Notes: generated by a model from the letters alone, not told the origin. 8,091 nt of DNA from Clostridia bacterium (GCA_017529175.1 JAFXNX010000351.1:1-8091), one strand, 5' to 3'. Positions 1-6,078 are shown, numbered from the stretch's first letter. A program made the numbers and translations.

Positions 1-531
1 CATCCGGATGTATTCAACGTATTTTTGCAGATACTTGACGACGGCAGGATCACCGACTCTCAGGGCAGGACGGTCGATTTCAAGAATACGGTCATAATCC
101 TTACCTCAAACCTCGGCTCGACTTACCTTCTCGACGGTATTGACGAGAACGGTGAGATCAAGGACGACGCAAGAGCGTCCGTCGAAGACCTGCTCCGCCG
201 CTCCTTCAAGCCGGAATTTCTCAACCGTCTTGACGAGATAGTGTTCTACAAACCGCTGACGAAGGAAAACGTCGTAAAAATCGTCGACCTTATCGCGGAC
301 GAACTCAAGGAGCGGCTCGAAGCAAAACAGATCTCGCTGACGCTGACGGACAACGCAAAGAATTATATCGTAGAGTCGGCGTACGATCCGGTCTACGGCG
401 CGCGCCCGCTCAAGCGTTTCATGCAGAGCAAGATCGAAACCCTGATCGCTCGAAAGATCATCGCGGGCGAGATCGCTCCTGAATCTACAGTCACCGTCGA
501 CTACGACGGAGAAAAGCTTATATGCAGATAA
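1..531 (+). CDS. clpB: ATP-dependent chaperone ClpB, C-terminal fragment
   Basis: This is the last 176 residues of the protein-disaggregating AAA+ chaperone ClpB, which works with DnaK to pull apart aggregates in the cytoplasm. The frame is open from base 1, so the gene starts before the window. What is present is most of the large and all of the small subdomain of the second ATPase module. Visible landmarks, counted from the first codon, are HPDVFN at 1-6, LQILDDGRITD at 9-19, the sensor-1 segment TSNLGS at 35-40, the arginine-finger segment FLNRLDEI at 73-80, and the sensor-2 segment YDPVYGARPLKR at 128-139. The GARPLKR sensor 2, and a C-terminus that ends soon after it, fit ClpB better than ClpC or ClpA. 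Walker A and B, the middle domain and the first ATPase module lie outside the window. The gene converges on ung. Confidence 0.95.
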   Translation, partial: HPDVFNVFLQILDDGRITDSQGRTVDFKNTVIILTSNLGSTYLLDGIDENGEIKDDARASVEDLLRRSFKPEFLNRLDEIVFYKPLTKENVVKIVDLIADELKERLEAKQISLTLTDNAKNYIVESAYDPVYGARPLKRFMQSKIETLIARKIIAGEIAPESTVTVDYDGEKLICR

Positions 532-536
532 ATTAC

Positions 537-570
537 ACGGGGAGAACTCTTTGCAAAGAGTTCTCCCCGT
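537..570. repeat. perfect 34 bp palindrome after clpB
   Basis: The sequence from 537 to 570 equals its own reverse complement over all 34 bases (ends ACGGGG and CCCCGT, centre TGCA). As RNA it would fold into a 15 bp stem with a 4 nt loop, starting 5 bases after the clpB stop. No T-run follows, so it is not a classic intrinsic terminator. It could still act as a 3' end stabiliser or be a member of a dispersed palindrome family. Similar palindromes are, from memory, common in intergenic DNA of gut Clostridia, but I could not test this. Confidence 0.8.
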
Positions 571-594
571 ACCCCTTTCAGAAAACTTTAAAGG

Positions 595-616
595 ATCCGC
601 GGAATACTCCGCGGAT
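595..616. repeat. GC-rich hairpin, 8 bp stem
   Basis: ATCCGCGG at 595-602 is repeated inverted as CCGCGGAT at 609-616, with the 6 nt loop AATACT. A T-rich stretch (ATTTTTTC, about 628-635) starts 11 bases after the stem. This makes it a weak candidate for the clpB terminator, with spacing longer than usual. Confidence 0.6.
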
Positions 617-655
617 ATGTTATTTACATTTTTTCGTGTACTATATCACTGTTTG

Positions 656-686
656 CCTCAAAAATTTTCCAAAAAAATTTTTGAGG
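656..686. repeat. A/T-rich hairpin, 13 bp stem
   Basis: CCTCAAAAATTTT at 656-668 pairs fully with its inverted copy at 674-686, leaving the 5 nt loop CCAAA. It partly resembles the next hairpin: GAGGGAGC at 683-690 is repeated directly at 693-700. On the minus strand it would lie in the ung 3' region and brings a run of seven T (complement of 671-677) just after the neighbouring hairpin. Confidence 0.6.
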
Positions 687-690
687 GAGC

Positions 691-722
691 ACGAGGGAGC
701 TTTTTTCAAAAAGCTCCCTCGT
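691..722 (-). terminator. hairpin at the 3' end of ung, probable transcript end
   Basis: ACGAGGGAGC at 691-700 pairs with GCTCCCTCGT at 713-722, and the T-run and A-run inside extend the stem by about four pairs. It starts 11 bases after the ung stop codon when read on the minus strand. Read that way, an A/T-rich tract with seven consecutive T follows, though not immediately. It sits between two converging genes, so it could stop transcription from both sides. Strong stem but imperfect T-tail, so terminator function is an inference. Confidence 0.55.
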
Positions 723-733
723 ATTATCCTGTT

Positions 734-1402
734 CTATTCTATCTTCCAGTCTATCGGCTCGGCGCCGCGGGAAGCGAGAAAGTCGTTTGCTTTTGAGAAG
801 TGGCGGCAGCCGAAGAAGCCGTTGTAAGCGGAGAGGGGACTCGGGTGCGCGGCGGTGAGTACGAGGTGGTCTGGGTTGGCAAGAAGCGACCTTTTCGCTT
901 TTGCGTTTCCGCCCCAGAGAAGAAATACTATCGGCTGAGGCGCTGCGTCAAGCAGTTCGATCACCCGGTCGGTGAATATCTTCCAGCCGAGCGGACGGTG
1001 ACTGTTCGGCCGTCCCTGCCGCACGGTCAGCACCGTGTTGAGAAGGAGAACTCCCTGCCTTGCCCAGGAGGTCAGCTCGCCGTGGGAAGGGATGGGGCAT
1101 CCGAGGTCGTCGTGAAGCTCTTTAAATATATTCTGCAAAGAAGGGGGGGATGGAACGCCGCGCTTTACGGAAAAGCAGAGCCCGTGCGCCTGCCCCGGTC
1201 CGTGGTAGGGATCCTGACCGAGAATTACCGCCCTCACGTTTTCGTAAGGGGTATATTTCAGAGCGTTGAAAATATCATACATATCGGGATATACCGTATA
1301 CTCGCGGTACTCGCGCGCCAGCATTCCGCGGAGTTTTTTGTAATATTCCTTGTCAAACTCTCCCTCGAGCATTTTGTCCCAACTGTTTCCTATGTTTACC
1401 AT
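734..1402 (-). CDS. ung: Uracil-DNA glycosylase, family 1
   Basis: The 222-residue protein removes uracil from DNA by cutting the N-glycosidic bond, the first step of base excision repair after cytosine deamination or dUTP misincorporation. Family 1 signatures are complete: GQDPYH at 62-67 with the catalytic Asp64, the LLLNT segment at 119-123 with the uracil-reading Asn122, and HPSPLSA at 186-192 with the active-site His and the minor-groove loop. The length matches the family. I chose the ATG at 1402 because GGAGAG lies 6 bases upstream and because the consensus promoter at 1433-1461 would start the transcript near 1426. The upstream ATGs at 1429 and 1495 have no ribosome binding site and lie at or before that start point. 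The gene is monocistronic here, converging on clpB and diverging from the GntR operon. Confidence 0.96.
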   Translation of the reverse strand: MVNIGNSWDKMLEGEFDKEYYKKLRGMLAREYREYTVYPDMYDIFNALKYTPYENVRAVILGQDPYHGPGQAHGLCFSVKRGVPSPPSLQNIFKELHDDLGCPIPSHGELTSWARQGVLLLNTVLTVRQGRPNSHRPLGWKIFTDRVIELLDAAPQPIVFLLWGGNAKAKRSLLANPDHLVLTAAHPSPLSAYNGFFGCRHFSKANDFLASRGAEPIDWKIE

Positions 1403-1432
1403 GATCCACTCTCCCGGATAAATCTTCATCTT

Positions 1433-1461
1433 ATTATATAGCCGCACCTCTCTTTTGTCAA
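1433..1461 (-). promoter_or_regulatory. ung promoter, perfect sigma-A consensus
   Basis: On the minus strand, TTGACA (1461-1456) and TATAAT (1438-1433) are separated by exactly 17 bases. Both boxes match the vegetative consensus completely. The start point should be near 1426, giving a leader of about 25 bases before the ung ATG at 1402. The A/T-rich tract upstream (about 1468-1484) could act as an UP element. Confidence 0.88.
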
Positions 1462-1488
1462 CGGCGGAAAATTTTTTCAAAAAAGGTA

Positions 1489-1517
1489 TTGACAAAACGG
1501 AAAAAATATTGTATTAT
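1489..1517 (+). promoter_or_regulatory. promoter of the GntR-ABC operon
   Basis: TTGACA at 1489-1494 and TATTAT at 1512-1517 are separated by 17 bases. The expected start point is near 1524, about 34 bases before the GntR start codon. The -35 box lies back to back with that of ung, with 27 bp between them that include TTTTTTCAAAAAA at 1472-1484. Confidence 0.88.
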
Positions 1518-1539
1518 CTCGATAGTACAGTAGTACAAT
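1508..1539 (+). promoter_or_regulatory. candidate operator for the GntR-family repressor
   Basis: ATTGTATTA at 1508-1516 is inverted, with one mismatch, as TAGTACAAT at 1531-1539. AGTAC also occurs as a direct repeat at 1524-1528 and 1532-1536, and each contains the palindrome GTAC. The arrangement covers the -10 box and the start point of the operon, where a bound dimer would block RNA polymerase. Autoregulation is usual for YtrA-type GntR proteins encoded first in their operon. The exact operator limits are inferred. Confidence 0.5.
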
Positions 1540-1557
1540 CAGAAACGGAGGAACGAA

Positions 1558-1917
1558 ATGGAGTGGAATCTTGACAAATCGCGTCCGATATGTCCGCAGA
1601 TATGCGAGAAGCTCTCCGCGGGAATAGCGGCGGGCGAGTTCGCTCCCGGCGCGCGGCTCATGTCGGTGCGCGAAGCGGCGCTCGCGGCGGGGGTCAACCC
1701 GAACACGGTCCAGAAATCCTTTGAAGAGCTGGAACGCCGCGGAGTGATATATTCCGTACGCGGCTCGGGATGGTTCGTCTCGGAAGATACGTCGCAAGCG
1801 GCGTCAGACGTCGAAAAACTTATAAATGAAAAGACAGCGTCATACTTTGACGATATGGCGCGCCTCGGAATGTCGCCCGGGGAAACCAAAAAGTATGTGG
1901 AGGAATGGAAGATATGA
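1558..1917 (+). CDS. GntR family transcriptional regulator, YtrA-like
   Basis: This 119-residue protein is a short GntR-family repressor. The N-terminal winged helix-turn-helix covers about residues 10-76. It shows the family pattern: PICPQICEKLSAGIAAGEF at 10-28, then PGARLMSVREAALAAGVNPN at 30-49, then the recognition-helix segment TVQKSFEELERRGVIY at 50-65, and the wing SVRGSGWFVSE at 66-76. Only about 40 helical residues follow. This matches the YtrA subfamily, in which the small C-terminal part serves dimerisation rather than binding a large effector. GGAGG lies 6 bases before the ATG. The stop overlaps the ABC ATPase start as ATGA, so the two are translationally coupled. It likely represses its own operon through the repeat at 1508-1539. 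The inducer is unknown; relatives often respond to cell-wall stress. Confidence 0.9.
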   Translation: MEWNLDKSRPICPQICEKLSAGIAAGEFAPGARLMSVREAALAAGVNPNTVQKSFEELERRGVIYSVRGSGWFVSEDTSQAASDVEKLINEKTASYFDDMARLGMSPGETKKYVEEWKI

Positions 1918-2612
1918 GCGTACTGATTAACTGCGAAGGGCTCACAAAGGTCTACGGCTCGATAGTCGCGCTTCGTGGAGTCAACCTAACGATCGAGAGC
2001 GGAAAAATATACGGTCTTCTCGGACCGAACGGCTCCGGAAAAACGACGCTTATCAAGCTGATAAACGGTCTGCTCACACCGACGTCGGGAAAGATCGCGA
2101 TCCTCGGGAACGAGCCCGGGATCGAAACGAAGAAGATTATATCCTATCTTCCCGACACAAATTATCTCAACTCCTGGATGAGAGTGGAACAAATCGTTGA
2201 GCAGTTCAAAGACTTTTACGCCGATTTCAGAGAAGAGGCGGCGTACAAAATGCTCGAAGGTCTCGGCATAGACCGCAAGGCAAAGCTCAAGACTCTGTCG
2301 AAAGGCAACAAGGAAAAGGTATGCCTCATACTCGTTATGAGCCGCGCCGCAAAGCTGTATATCCTCGACGAGCCGATAGCGGGAGTCGACCCCGCGACAA
2401 GAGATTACATAATCTCGACGATAATCAACAATTACGACCCGGAGGCGTCCGTACTTCTCTCGACTCACCTCATTTCCGACATCGAGCAGGTGCTCGACGA
2501 CGTCATTTTCATTCAGAACGGAGAGATACTCCTTCAGAAGTCGGTCGACGAGATAAGAGAAGAGAACGGCAAGAGCGTTGACGCGCTGTTCAGGGAGGTA
2601 TTCAGATGGTAA
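1914..2612 (+). CDS. ABC transporter ATP-binding protein
   Basis: This 232-residue ATPase would power the membrane protein encoded next. Visible motifs are Walker A GPNGSGKT at 37-44, a degenerate signature LSKGNKEKV at 129-137 in place of LSGGQ, Walker B YILDEP at 149-154, the D-loop region GVDP at 157-160, and the switch histidine in STHL at 183-186. The Q-loop position seems to hold Asp (YLPD at 78-81). The LSKG signature and this Q-loop are usual in YtrB/BcrA-like ABC-2 ATPases rather than a defect. I chose the ATG at 1914, 10 bases after GGAGG. An in-frame ATG at 1905 is only 1 base from that site. The gene overlaps its neighbours on both sides (ATGA upstream, 7 bases downstream), which indicates a co-translated complex. 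The substrate cannot be read from the sequence. Confidence 0.93.
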   Translation: MSVLINCEGLTKVYGSIVALRGVNLTIESGKIYGLLGPNGSGKTTLIKLINGLLTPTSGKIAILGNEPGIETKKIISYLPDTNYLNSWMRVEQIVEQFKDFYADFREEAAYKMLEGLGIDRKAKLKTLSKGNKEKVCLILVMSRAAKLYILDEPIAGVDPATRDYIISTIINNYDPEASVLLSTHLISDIEQVLDDVIFIQNGEILLQKSVDEIREENGKSVDALFREVFRW

Positions 2613-3406
2613 AGAAGCTTATTAAATACGATTTTATGTCGTTCGCGAAGGTTATGCTCCCGATAGAGATCGTGCTCCTCGGGATAGCGGCGCTCTACCG
2701 CATACTTTCGTTCTTTGAAACAGACAGCGTGACGTATGATATATTCAACGTTTCCGCGATAGTGATATTCTCGATAGCGACGTTTGCGTCGTTCCTTATC
2801 ACGTTCATTCTCAGCATCGTGCGTTTTTACAAAAATCTGTTCACGTCGGAAGGATATCTGTCCCTCACTCTTCCCGTGACGACCCAAGCGCACATCGTCT
2901 CGAAGCTGATCGTATCGCTTATCTTTGATCTGATAGCGTTGGTTTGCGCGGGCGTTGCGTTCTGTATCGCGACGGCGGGCGACGTTCTCGTCGAGGTCAC
3001 GAAGGCGGCGTTCTTCCTCTTCGGAAAAGCCGAGTACGTCATCGGAGGACAGATCTGGCTTTACGTTATTGAAGCCGTAGTGCTCGCGCTCGTTGCCGCG
3101 GCGTCAATGCACCTTCTGACCTATATGTGCATCTCCATCGGTCAGACCGCGAAGAAGCACAAGATACTCCCGGCGGTAGGCATCTATTTCGGAGTCTACG
3201 TCGCAAAGCAGATAGTCGGAACGGTATTCATTACGACCGGCGTCACGACAAATATGTTTCGTGATATCGGCAGATTCATCACCGATAACCCGAGGACGGC
3301 GACGCATCTGGTCTTCGCCGTGTCGATCCTCGTTGAGCTTGTTCTCTCCGCGGTATACTTCATCGTGACCCGGCTGATGATGAAGAAAAAGCTGAATCTT
3401 GAATAA
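2606..3406 (+). CDS. ABC-2 type transporter membrane protein
   Basis: This 266-residue integral membrane protein is the presumed permease partner of the preceding ATPase. Six hydrophobic segments can be picked out at about 17-36, 48-72, 100-124, 150-176, 187-211 and 234-256. The charged ends MVKKLIKYDF and MMKKKLNLE would lie in the cytoplasm. The segment FYKNLFTSEGYLSLTLPVT at 74-92, between helices 2 and 3, matches a motif I recall as conserved in this clostridial ABC-2 permease group, probably a coupling region. GGGAGG lies 7 bases before the ATG, and the start overlaps the ATPase stop. With only one permease gene, the functional unit is probably a homodimer with two ATPase subunits. Export of a peptide, lipid or antibiotic, or a role in envelope stress, are possible but unproven. 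Confidence 0.88.
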   Translation: MVKKLIKYDFMSFAKVMLPIEIVLLGIAALYRILSFFETDSVTYDIFNVSAIVIFSIATFASFLITFILSIVRFYKNLFTSEGYLSLTLPVTTQAHIVSKLIVSLIFDLIALVCAGVAFCIATAGDVLVEVTKAAFFLFGKAEYVIGGQIWLYVIEAVVLALVAAASMHLLTYMCISIGQTAKKHKILPAVGIYFGVYVAKQIVGTVFITTGVTTNMFRDIGRFITDNPRTATHLVFAVSILVELVLSAVYFIVTRLMMKKKLNLE

Positions 3407-3419
3407 GGAGGAGCGAAAG

Positions 3420-4235
3420 ATGAAGATATTTAAAAGAATACTTGCAGTCGTTCTCGCAGCGGCGTCGCTCTTGTGCTTTTCGTCCTGTCTCGCGCTCGAC
3501 CGCGCGAAGGAACATCAGATGTTCCTCGGGGAAAAGGTCAGAGTCAGGAGCGAGGGGAACGACAACTATGCCGACCGCGATATCATTTTCAAGGATAAGA
3601 CTTACGTGAGAGTCGCTCCCTACGGATTCTACGAAACGAGATATTTCCGCTTCGACTTCACTTTCCGCGACGAATACCGCGTCACGGATACCGACGTTCC
3701 GGTCCTTCTTGCGGAACAGTACGGTACCGTCGCCGAATACGACGCCGATCTCGACATAATATGGTACGCTGACAGCTTCTACTGCACGGAGGAAAACTAT
3801 GAGAAATACTCGCGTCTTCTGACCGAGCCCGACCTCTCGTGCGTTGCGATCGAAGACTGCAGCAACCCGCACGCCGACCGCGCGGAGTTTATCATTCTTC
3901 CCGAGACTATTTCAAAAGAGATCCTCTCTCTTGAAAATATAAACGATGCGGGACTCAAAGATCATATATATATGCGCGGGATCGCCGTTATGCAGCTTTA
4001 TATAACGACTCCCGAGCTTGACATTTTCGATATAAGGGACGTCATAGTATTTGAGTATCAAAACGAGTACTACGCGGTGAGCGAGAACAAGGAAAAGATG
4101 GCGAAGCTTCCCGATGACGTCGTGGATGAGCTGAAAAGCCATCCGGATTCGTGGTACACATACCGCGATTACGGTTATTACGGCGACCCCGACGAATACT
4201 ACGAAGACTTCGATTTTGAAATAGACCTGCCGTAG
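3420..4235 (+). CDS. Putative lipoprotein of unknown function
   Basis: I do not recognise this 271-residue protein. It begins with a lipoprotein signal peptide: MKIFKR, a hydrophobic stretch to residue 22, then the lipobox-like FSSC with Cys23 as the probable lipidated residue. The mature part should be anchored on the outer face of the membrane. It is rich in charged and aromatic residues and has short beta-like segments (VRVRSE, TYVRVAPYGFYETRYFRFDF, AEFIILPE, DVIVFEYQNEYYAV). The tail from about 243 is strongly acidic and tyrosine-rich (for example YGYYGDPDEYYEDFDFE). AAGGAGG lies 8 bases before the ATG, so this start is preferred over an in-frame TTG at 3399. The gene follows the permease by 13 bases and ends before a strong terminator, so it is the last gene of the operon. 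It may be an accessory or sensing subunit of the transporter (inference). Confidence 0.82.
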   Translation: MKIFKRILAVVLAAASLLCFSSCLALDRAKEHQMFLGEKVRVRSEGNDNYADRDIIFKDKTYVRVAPYGFYETRYFRFDFTFRDEYRVTDTDVPVLLAEQYGTVAEYDADLDIIWYADSFYCTEENYEKYSRLLTEPDLSCVAIEDCSNPHADRAEFIILPETISKEILSLENINDAGLKDHIYMRGIAVMQLYITTPELDIFDIRDVIVFEYQNEYYAVSENKEKMAKLPDDVVDELKSHPDSWYTYRDYGYYGDPDEYYEDFDFEIDLP

Positions 4236-4256
4236 TTATTGTTTGAAAACTCATAT

Positions 4257-4290
4257 AAGCCGAAAGCAGCGTATCGCTTTCGGCTTTTTT
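4257..4290 (+). terminator. intrinsic terminator of the GntR-ABC-lipoprotein operon
   Basis: AAGCCGAAAGC at 4257-4267 pairs perfectly with GCTTTCGGCTT at 4276-4286, leaving an 8 nt loop. The T-run at 4285-4290 follows directly. It starts 21 bases after the lipoprotein stop. The next promoter begins right behind it at 4292, so the two transcription units are cleanly separated. Confidence 0.92.
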
Positions 4291-4291
4291 C

Positions 4292-4320
4292 TTGACTTAA
4301 TATGCGCGTTCACGTATAAT
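4292..4320 (+). promoter_or_regulatory. promoter of the amidohydrolase operon
   Basis: TTGACT at 4292-4297 and TATAAT at 4315-4320 are 17 bases apart. The start point should be near 4327, giving a short leader of about 23 bases before the ATG at 4350. I see no operator-like symmetry, so expression may be constitutive. Confidence 0.88.
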
Positions 4321-4349
4321 ATAAGCGATATATTATTGCGGAGAAAAAC

Positions 4350-5183
4350 ATGGTAATAGATTTTCACACTCACACGTTCCCGGACAAGATCGCCGCGGCG
4401 GCAGTCGAGAAGCTGCGCGCGGCGTCCGGAACGGTGAATTTCACGGACGGAACGAACACGGCGCTCGAAAGATCGATGAAGAATGCCGGAATTGACCTTT
4501 CCGTTGTCCTTCCCGTGGCGACGAACCCCGAAAAAGTCACCCATATAAACGAAATATCCGCGTCGCTCTGCTCAGACCGTCTGATACATTTCGGCTGTCT
4601 TCATCCGGAAGCCGACGATATCGAGGGCGAGGCGCGGCATATAGCGTCGCTCGGACTGAGGGGGGTAAAGATCCACCCCGTCTATCAGGGCGTCGACATC
4701 GACGACGACAAATTTATAAGGGTACTTAACGCGTGCGCCGATGCGGGACTTATCGTCGTGACTCACGCGGGGCTCGATATCGGCTTTCCCGGAGTCGTCC
4801 ACTGTTCGCCGAAGATGATAAAGCGGGCGCTCTCGCTCTCGAGTGGTGTAACTCTCGTTCTCGCGCACATGGGAGGCTGGCGCTGTTGGGACGAGGTCGC
4901 ACAGTGTTATGCGGACACCGGAGTTTATATTGACACGTCGTTTTCGCTCGGCGCTCTTACGCCGACGGACGGCAGGTATACGGAAAAGGAGCTTCAAATG
5001 CTCGGGCAGGAGGATTTTGTTTCCATAGTTCGCGCCGTCGGAGCGGATCACGTTCTCTTCGGCACGGACAGTCCGTGGGGTGACGAAGCGACTTCTCTTG
5101 CCGACGTCTCGTCGCTTCCCCTTTCGGATGATGAGAAAAAACTGATACTCGGCGAAAACGCGAAACGGTTACTTAAAATATAA
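4350..5183 (+). CDS. Metal-dependent amidohydrolase, COG2159 type
   Basis: This 277-residue cytoplasmic enzyme belongs to the amidohydrolase superfamily (Amidohydro_2), a TIM barrel that uses one or two metal ions to hydrolyse or decarboxylate its substrate. The metal-site pattern is complete. HTH lies at 6-8 on strand 1 (His6, His8). GVKIHP lies at 105-110 (Lys107, His109), VTHAG at 137-141 (His139), VLAHMGG at 170-176 (His173), and GTDSPWG at 238-244 with the catalytic Asp240. The closing helix KLILGENAKRLLKI is typical of the family C-terminus. Because the unmodified family members include decarboxylases as well as hydrolases, the substrate cannot be named. GGAG lies 6 bases before the ATG. 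It is the first gene of a two-gene operon with a lipoprotein 13 bases downstream, a pairing that gives no clue to the substrate. Confidence 0.9.
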   Translation: MVIDFHTHTFPDKIAAAAVEKLRAASGTVNFTDGTNTALERSMKNAGIDLSVVLPVATNPEKVTHINEISASLCSDRLIHFGCLHPEADDIEGEARHIASLGLRGVKIHPVYQGVDIDDDKFIRVLNACADAGLIVVTHAGLDIGFPGVVHCSPKMIKRALSLSSGVTLVLAHMGGWRCWDEVAQCYADTGVYIDTSFSLGALTPTDGRYTEKELQMLGQEDFVSIVRAVGADHVLFGTDSPWGDEATSLADVSSLPLSDDEKKLILGENAKRLLKI

Positions 5184-5196
5184 AAGGCGGTAAATT

Positions 5197-5919
5197 ATGA
5201 AAAAGATCGTATCTTTGATGCTCTCGCTTGTCATGCTCGTATTTCTCGCATCATGCGGCGAAAGCGGCGACCCGCAGGAAACAGAGGCCGAAAAGGTAAT
5301 CGTATCGGACGCGGTGGGGCATTACGTCTGCGTACGCTACGTCGCGTGGGATTTCCCGATAGACGACGAGGAAGAACTCGCAAAGTTAACGCTCGACGTT
5401 CTCTCCGATGGAAGCGGCTATCTCTCATCCGGGACGGACGCGTCCGAATTCACATGGACGGAAGACGGCGACAAGATCGTATTCCGCTCGGGAAACGTCA
5501 CGGAAGCCGCTCTCGGGCGCGACGTCATCATGATAGACGACTGGATGGGTCTCGGACTTGAATACATCTTTGCAAAGGAAGGCACTCCCGCGGCGGACCC
5601 CGCGCTTTACAAGACTCTCAGCGATGACGAGTCGGCGTCGATCGGAACGTGGACTTCTTACGCGATCGTCGATTATCTCGGCGAGGACCTTTCCGACACC
5701 TACAACGCCGACGCTCTTGTTATAACGGTGAACGAGGACTATACGGTAGATATGACCCTTGACGGCGAGAAGCTTGAAACACAGACCTGGGAGTATATCC
5801 TCGGCTCGTTCAACCTTGTCGACGGAGTTTACAACGTCGAGTGGAACGTCAAAGACGGAGAACTTCACGTCGATATCGAACTCGAAGACGGTTACGTTAC
5901 GTATATTTGTAAGAAATAG
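5197..5919 (+). CDS. Putative lipoprotein with two related beta-rich domains
   Basis: This 240-residue protein has a clear lipoprotein signal peptide: MKK, a hydrophobic core, and the lipobox LASC with Cys20 as the lipidation site. A short acidic linker (GESGDPQETEAEK) leads to the body. Two segments, about 40-129 and 149-238, share a pattern: a GxY/GxW start, an acidic stretch, a strand ending in a turn (LTLDVLSDGSGYL; LVITVNEDYTVDM), a TWxxxG-like or TWEY segment, and a final aromatic strand (LEYIFAKEG; GYVTYICKK). This suggests a tandem duplication of a lipocalin-like or similar beta-barrel domain, as often seen in clostridial lipoproteins. I do not recognise a specific family. AAGGCGG lies 6 bases before the ATG, and the gene is close enough to the amidohydrolase to share its transcript. 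Confidence 0.85.
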   Translation: MKKIVSLMLSLVMLVFLASCGESGDPQETEAEKVIVSDAVGHYVCVRYVAWDFPIDDEEELAKLTLDVLSDGSGYLSSGTDASEFTWTEDGDKIVFRSGNVTEAALGRDVIMIDDWMGLGLEYIFAKEGTPAADPALYKTLSDDESASIGTWTSYAIVDYLGEDLSDTYNADALVITVNEDYTVDMTLDGEKLETQTWEYILGSFNLVDGVYNVEWNVKDGELHVDIELEDGYVTYICKK

Positions 5920-5920
5920 A

Positions 5921-5973
5921 GATCAGGGGTTAGGGATCAGCGGTTAGTTTTTTCTTCTGACCCCTGATCCCTG
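5921..5973. repeat. short tandem repeat with an inverted copy (hairpin cluster)
   Basis: GATCAGGGGTTAG at 5921-5933 is repeated with one change as GATCAGCGGTTAG at 5935-5947. CTGACCCCTGATC at 5957-5969 is the inverted copy. Two competing hairpins are possible. One pairs 5921-5933 with 5957-5969. The other pairs 5931-5947 with 5957-5973 around the T-rich loop TTTTTTCTT. The T-run lies in the loop and not after the stem, so it does not look like a standard terminator, although it begins 2 bases after the lipoprotein stop. Confidence 0.7.
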
Positions 5974-6031
5974 TTGTAACAATCCACATAATTGTTCCGA
6001 TAATGTTTACTTTTTTGTATCGCTTTCGCTA

Positions 6032-6061
6032 TTGACACCACTTTTCATATTATGATAGAAT
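6032..6061 (+). promoter_or_regulatory. promoter of the purE operon
   Basis: TTGACA at 6032-6037 is followed after 18 bases by TAGAAT at 6056-6061. The start point is expected near 6068, just before the riboswitch. The stretch from 5974 to 6031 upstream is A/T-rich. I see there only a weak 6 bp inverted repeat (AACAAT at 5978-5983, ATTGTT at 5991-5996) and no PurR-box-like CCGAAC motif. This fits control by the riboswitch rather than by PurR. Confidence 0.75.
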
Positions 6062-6078
6062 ATTAATGTAATATTTTA

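Noticed and set aside
522..827. Small open frames in the clpB-ung intergenic region
   Set aside because: They translate through the hairpins and run into the 3' end of ung, and have no ribosome binding site.
800..1441. 213-codon open frame on the plus strand opposite ung
   Set aside because: It is antisense to the catalytic core of ung, has no fitting ribosome binding site and a low-complexity basic translation.
1403..1495. Longer ung starting at 1495 or 1429
   Set aside because: The consensus ung promoter lies inside this stretch, so these start codons would lie before or at the transcript start. Neither has a ribosome binding site.
1905..1913. ATG at 1905 as start of the ABC ATPase
   Set aside because: It lies 1 base after the GGAGG core, too close for initiation. 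The ATG at 1914 gives workable spacing and the typical ATGA coupling.
3360..3872. 170-codon open frame on the minus strand opposite the first lipoprotein
   Set aside because: It spans the gene junction of a well-formed plus-strand operon and shows no domain or ribosome binding site.
5974..6031. PurR box upstream of purE
   Set aside because: The nearest string is GTTCCGA at 5994-6000, which does not contain CCGAAC or its complement GTTCGG, so no PurR box is supported.
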